Below are positions 15,266-16,663 of a stretch of 16,663 nucleotides of DNA, piece by piece. The notes below the pieces were generated by a model, which worked only from the letters and a program-made list of their open reading frames with translations, made no database searches and was not told the DNA's origin. The translations under genes and the position numbers were made by a program. Source of the stretch: CAZNFR01 sp964572225 (GTDB taxonomy: Bacteria > Bacteroidota > Bacteroidia > Bacteroidales > GCA-2748055); assembly GCA_964572225.1 (NCBI GenBank), contig CAZNFR010000079.1, forward strand, positions 1 through 16,663, written 5' to 3'. Within the stretch, counting starts at the first letter, position 1; every line of letters begins with the position of its first letter.

Positions 15266-15297
15266 CAAAAATAATCTCACAGAACGTACGGTCCAAA
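15266..15297 (-). promoter_or_regulatory. Promoter of the HU–SPOR gene
   Basis: On the minus strand TTTG (15297-15294), then 20 nt, then TATTTTTG (15273-15266) matches the Bacteroidota consensus in full. The predicted start near 15260 leaves a leader of about 17 nt before the TTG at 15242, which supports that unusual start. A second TAAATTTG box lies at 15305-15298 and could give an alternative upstream start. Confidence 0.62.
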
Positions 15298-15351
15298 CAA
15301 ATTTACCAACTGTTTTCATTTAACATAAGCAAAATTATGACTGAATATCCT

Positions 15352-15359
15352 TATCTTAG
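15352..15359 (+). promoter_or_regulatory. Possible -7 box (TATCTTAG) of the sugar aminotransferase gene
   Basis: TATCTTAG differs from the TAnnTTTG consensus at one base and lies 21 nt before ATG 15381, the same distance as for other promoters in this window. No -33 TTG is seen at the right spacing, so it is a weak call. Confidence 0.35.
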
Positions 15360-15380
15360 CTTTTCAAAACACTCCTGCCC

Positions 15381-16508
15381 ATGAATGAGGAAATACGGAT
15401 GGTAGACCTGAAAACCCAGTACGGGGCAATTCGCGATGAGATCAATGAAGCCCTGCAAAGGGTGCTCGATTCCACTGCTTTTATCAAAGGACCTGAAGTG
15501 ACCACTTTTGCCAACAATCTGGCCGGGTACCTGGGTACCGCTCATGCGATCCCCTGTGCCAACGGTACCGACGCTCTCCAGCTTGCCCTGATGGCCCTGA
15601 ATCTTGAGCCCGGAGATGAGGTCATAACCACCCCTTTTACCTTTATTTCTACCATCGAGGTGATCAAACTCCTGAAACTCACCCCCGTCCTGGCCGATAT
15701 CGACGAAAGGAATTTTAACCTGGACCCGGAAAAAGTGAAGGAAAAGATCACTTCCCGGACCAGAGTTATCATTCCCGTTCACCTGTTCGGACAATGCGCA
15801 GATATGGAGTCCCTCACCACTATTGCCAGAGACAAAAACCTGACCCTTATCGAAGATAACGCTCAGGCTCTGGGTGCAAAATTCCTGGGATCGAAGGGAA
15901 AAAAAATGGCCGGTACCCTGGGGGAAATTGGCTGCACTTCCTTCTTTCCTTCAAAAAATTTAGGCGCATACGGCGACGGGGGTGCCGTTTTTACCAACAA
16001 GGATGAGCTGGCCAAAAAAATGACAGCCATGGCCAACCACGGTATGGTGCGCAAATACCACTACGACTTTATCGGGATTAACTCCCGCCTGGATACTCTG
16101 CAGGCGGCCATCCTCAATGTAAAACTTAAATACCTGGATCTCTACAATCAACGGAGAGTCGAAGCTGCAGAACGATATCACCGCCAACTTGCAGGGGTGG
16201 AGGAGATCATCCTTCCTCAAACCATGCCCTGGTCAACCCACATTTTTCACCAGTATACCCTCAGGGTACCCGGTAACCAGCGCGACCCCCTTAAGGAATT
16301 CCTTTCAACACAACAGATCCCTTCCATGATCTATTATCCCCTTGGATTGCATCTGCAAAAGGCTTATCTTGATCTCGGTTATCGAAAAGGGGACTTTCCG
16401 GTTACCGAAAAGCTTAGCAATGAAGTCCTTTCACTTCCCATGCACAGTGAACTGACCCCAGAACAATCCGAATTTATTACCCAAAAAATCAACGAATTTT
16501 TTGAATAG
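15381..16508 (+). CDS. DegT/DnrJ/EryC1 sugar aminotransferase, WbpE/WlbC-like
   Basis: PLP-dependent nucleotide-sugar aminotransferase. It most resembles WbpE/WlbC, which converts UDP-2-acetamido-3-oxo-glucuronate to the 3-amino sugar using glutamate. The 375-residue protein has the full family layout: N-terminal RMVDLKTQYGAIRDEIN, PLP-phosphate loop ANGTDALQLAL (60-70), DEVITTPFTFISTIE, PLP-ring aspartate D159 in LIEDNAQALGA, and catalytic Lys192 in SFFPSKNLGAYGDGGA. Further downstream come GINSRLDTLQAAIL and the C-terminal VLSLPMHSELT. WbpE resemblance is by recalled motif similarity; related aminotransferases making other 3- or 4-amino sugars are possible. An acetyltransferase of the matching type starts 4 bp downstream, which supports the WbpE assignment and suggests a surface-polysaccharide operon continuing rightwards. 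Confidence 0.9.
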   Translation: MNEEIRMVDLKTQYGAIRDEINEALQRVLDSTAFIKGPEVTTFANNLAGYLGTAHAIPCANGTDALQLALMALNLEPGDEVITTPFTFISTIEVIKLLKLTPVLADIDERNFNLDPEKVKEKITSRTRVIIPVHLFGQCADMESLTTIARDKNLTLIEDNAQALGAKFLGSKGKKMAGTLGEIGCTSFFPSKNLGAYGDGGAVFTNKDELAKKMTAMANHGMVRKYHYDFIGINSRLDTLQAAILNVKLKYLDLYNQRRVEAAERYHRQLAGVEEIILPQTMPWSTHIFHQYTLRVPGNQRDPLKEFLSTQQIPSMIYYPLGLHLQKAYLDLGYRKGDFPVTEKLSNEVLSLPMHSELTPEQSEFITQKINEFFE

Positions 16509-16512
16509 AAGT

Positions 16513-16663
16513 ATGACAGACAAATCCTATTTTGCCCATGAAACCGCAGTGATCGATCCGGGATGCGAGATCGGAGAAGGAACAAAGATCTGGCATTTTA
16601 CCCATATCATGACCGGTGCCCGGATTGGCCGAAAATGCAACCTTGGCCAAAACGTGGTCATCT
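16513..16663 (+). CDS. WbpD/WlbB-like sugar N-acetyltransferase (partial)
   Basis: Only the first 50 residues are inside the window. They read MTDKSYFAHETAVIDPGCEI, followed by GEGTKIWHFTHIMTGARIG and RKCNLGQNVVI, a left-handed beta-helix hexapeptide repeat start typical of WbpD/WlbB. That enzyme acetylates the 3-amino group of UDP-2-acetamido-3-amino-2,3-dideoxyglucuronate, the product of the WbpE-type aminotransferase. ATG 16513 follows the aminotransferase stop by 4 bp, so the two are in one operon. The remainder, normally about 190 residues in total, lies beyond the right edge, so catalytic residues could not be checked. Confidence 0.82.
   Translation, partial: MTDKSYFAHETAVIDPGCEIGEGTKIWHFTHIMTGARIGRKCNLGQNVVI

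Overview
The window looks like a chromosomal segment of a Bacteroidota bacterium, probably Bacteroidales/Marinilabiliales-like. The support is a SusC/SusD outer-membrane pair, an HU–SPOR transmembrane protein of a type found in this phylum, Bacteroidota-type promoters (TTTG or TTG, 19-20 nt, then TAnnTTTG) in front of several genes, and almost no Shine-Dalgarno sequences. This assignment is inference from gene content; no rRNA or complete marker set is present.

Left third (1-7196): a three-gene minus-strand operon encodes a PHP-type CehA/McbA-like metallohydrolase lipoprotein, then a SusC TonB-dependent transporter, then a SusD substrate-binding lipoprotein, with gaps of 27 and 22 bp. It looks like a nutrient uptake unit in which the surface or periplasmic hydrolase acts on the imported substrate, but no glycosidase, lyase or sulfatase is present. 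C-rich repeats with an 8-bp period lie at both ends of this operon (1-68 and about 7135-7180). The 305-bp divergent gap upstream also holds a strong dyad or terminator-like hairpin (7090-7120).

Middle (7197-11838): a stand-alone LuxE-like acyl ligase (+) meets a DUF502 membrane protein (-) at a shared TGATCA double stop. A 183-bp gap full of inverted repeats follows. Next is a translationally coupled minus-strand pair: an AT-rich AAA ATPase with a DUF4143/nuclease-like C-terminus, which looks horizontally acquired, and an MmcQ/YjbR protein. Then comes a housekeeping pair, an S66 LD-carboxypeptidase followed by YraN, divergent from metG.

Right third (11970-16663): metG (methionyl-tRNA synthetase with a C-terminal tRNA-binding domain) is convergent with a TTG-started HU–transmembrane–SPOR protein. 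That gene is divergent from a two-gene start of a surface-sugar cluster: a WbpE-like sugar aminotransferase and a WbpD-like hexapeptide N-acetyltransferase cut off by the window edge. These two would make a diacetamido-uronic acid for O-antigen or capsule. No tRNA, rRNA, CRISPR array, transposase or phage gene was found.
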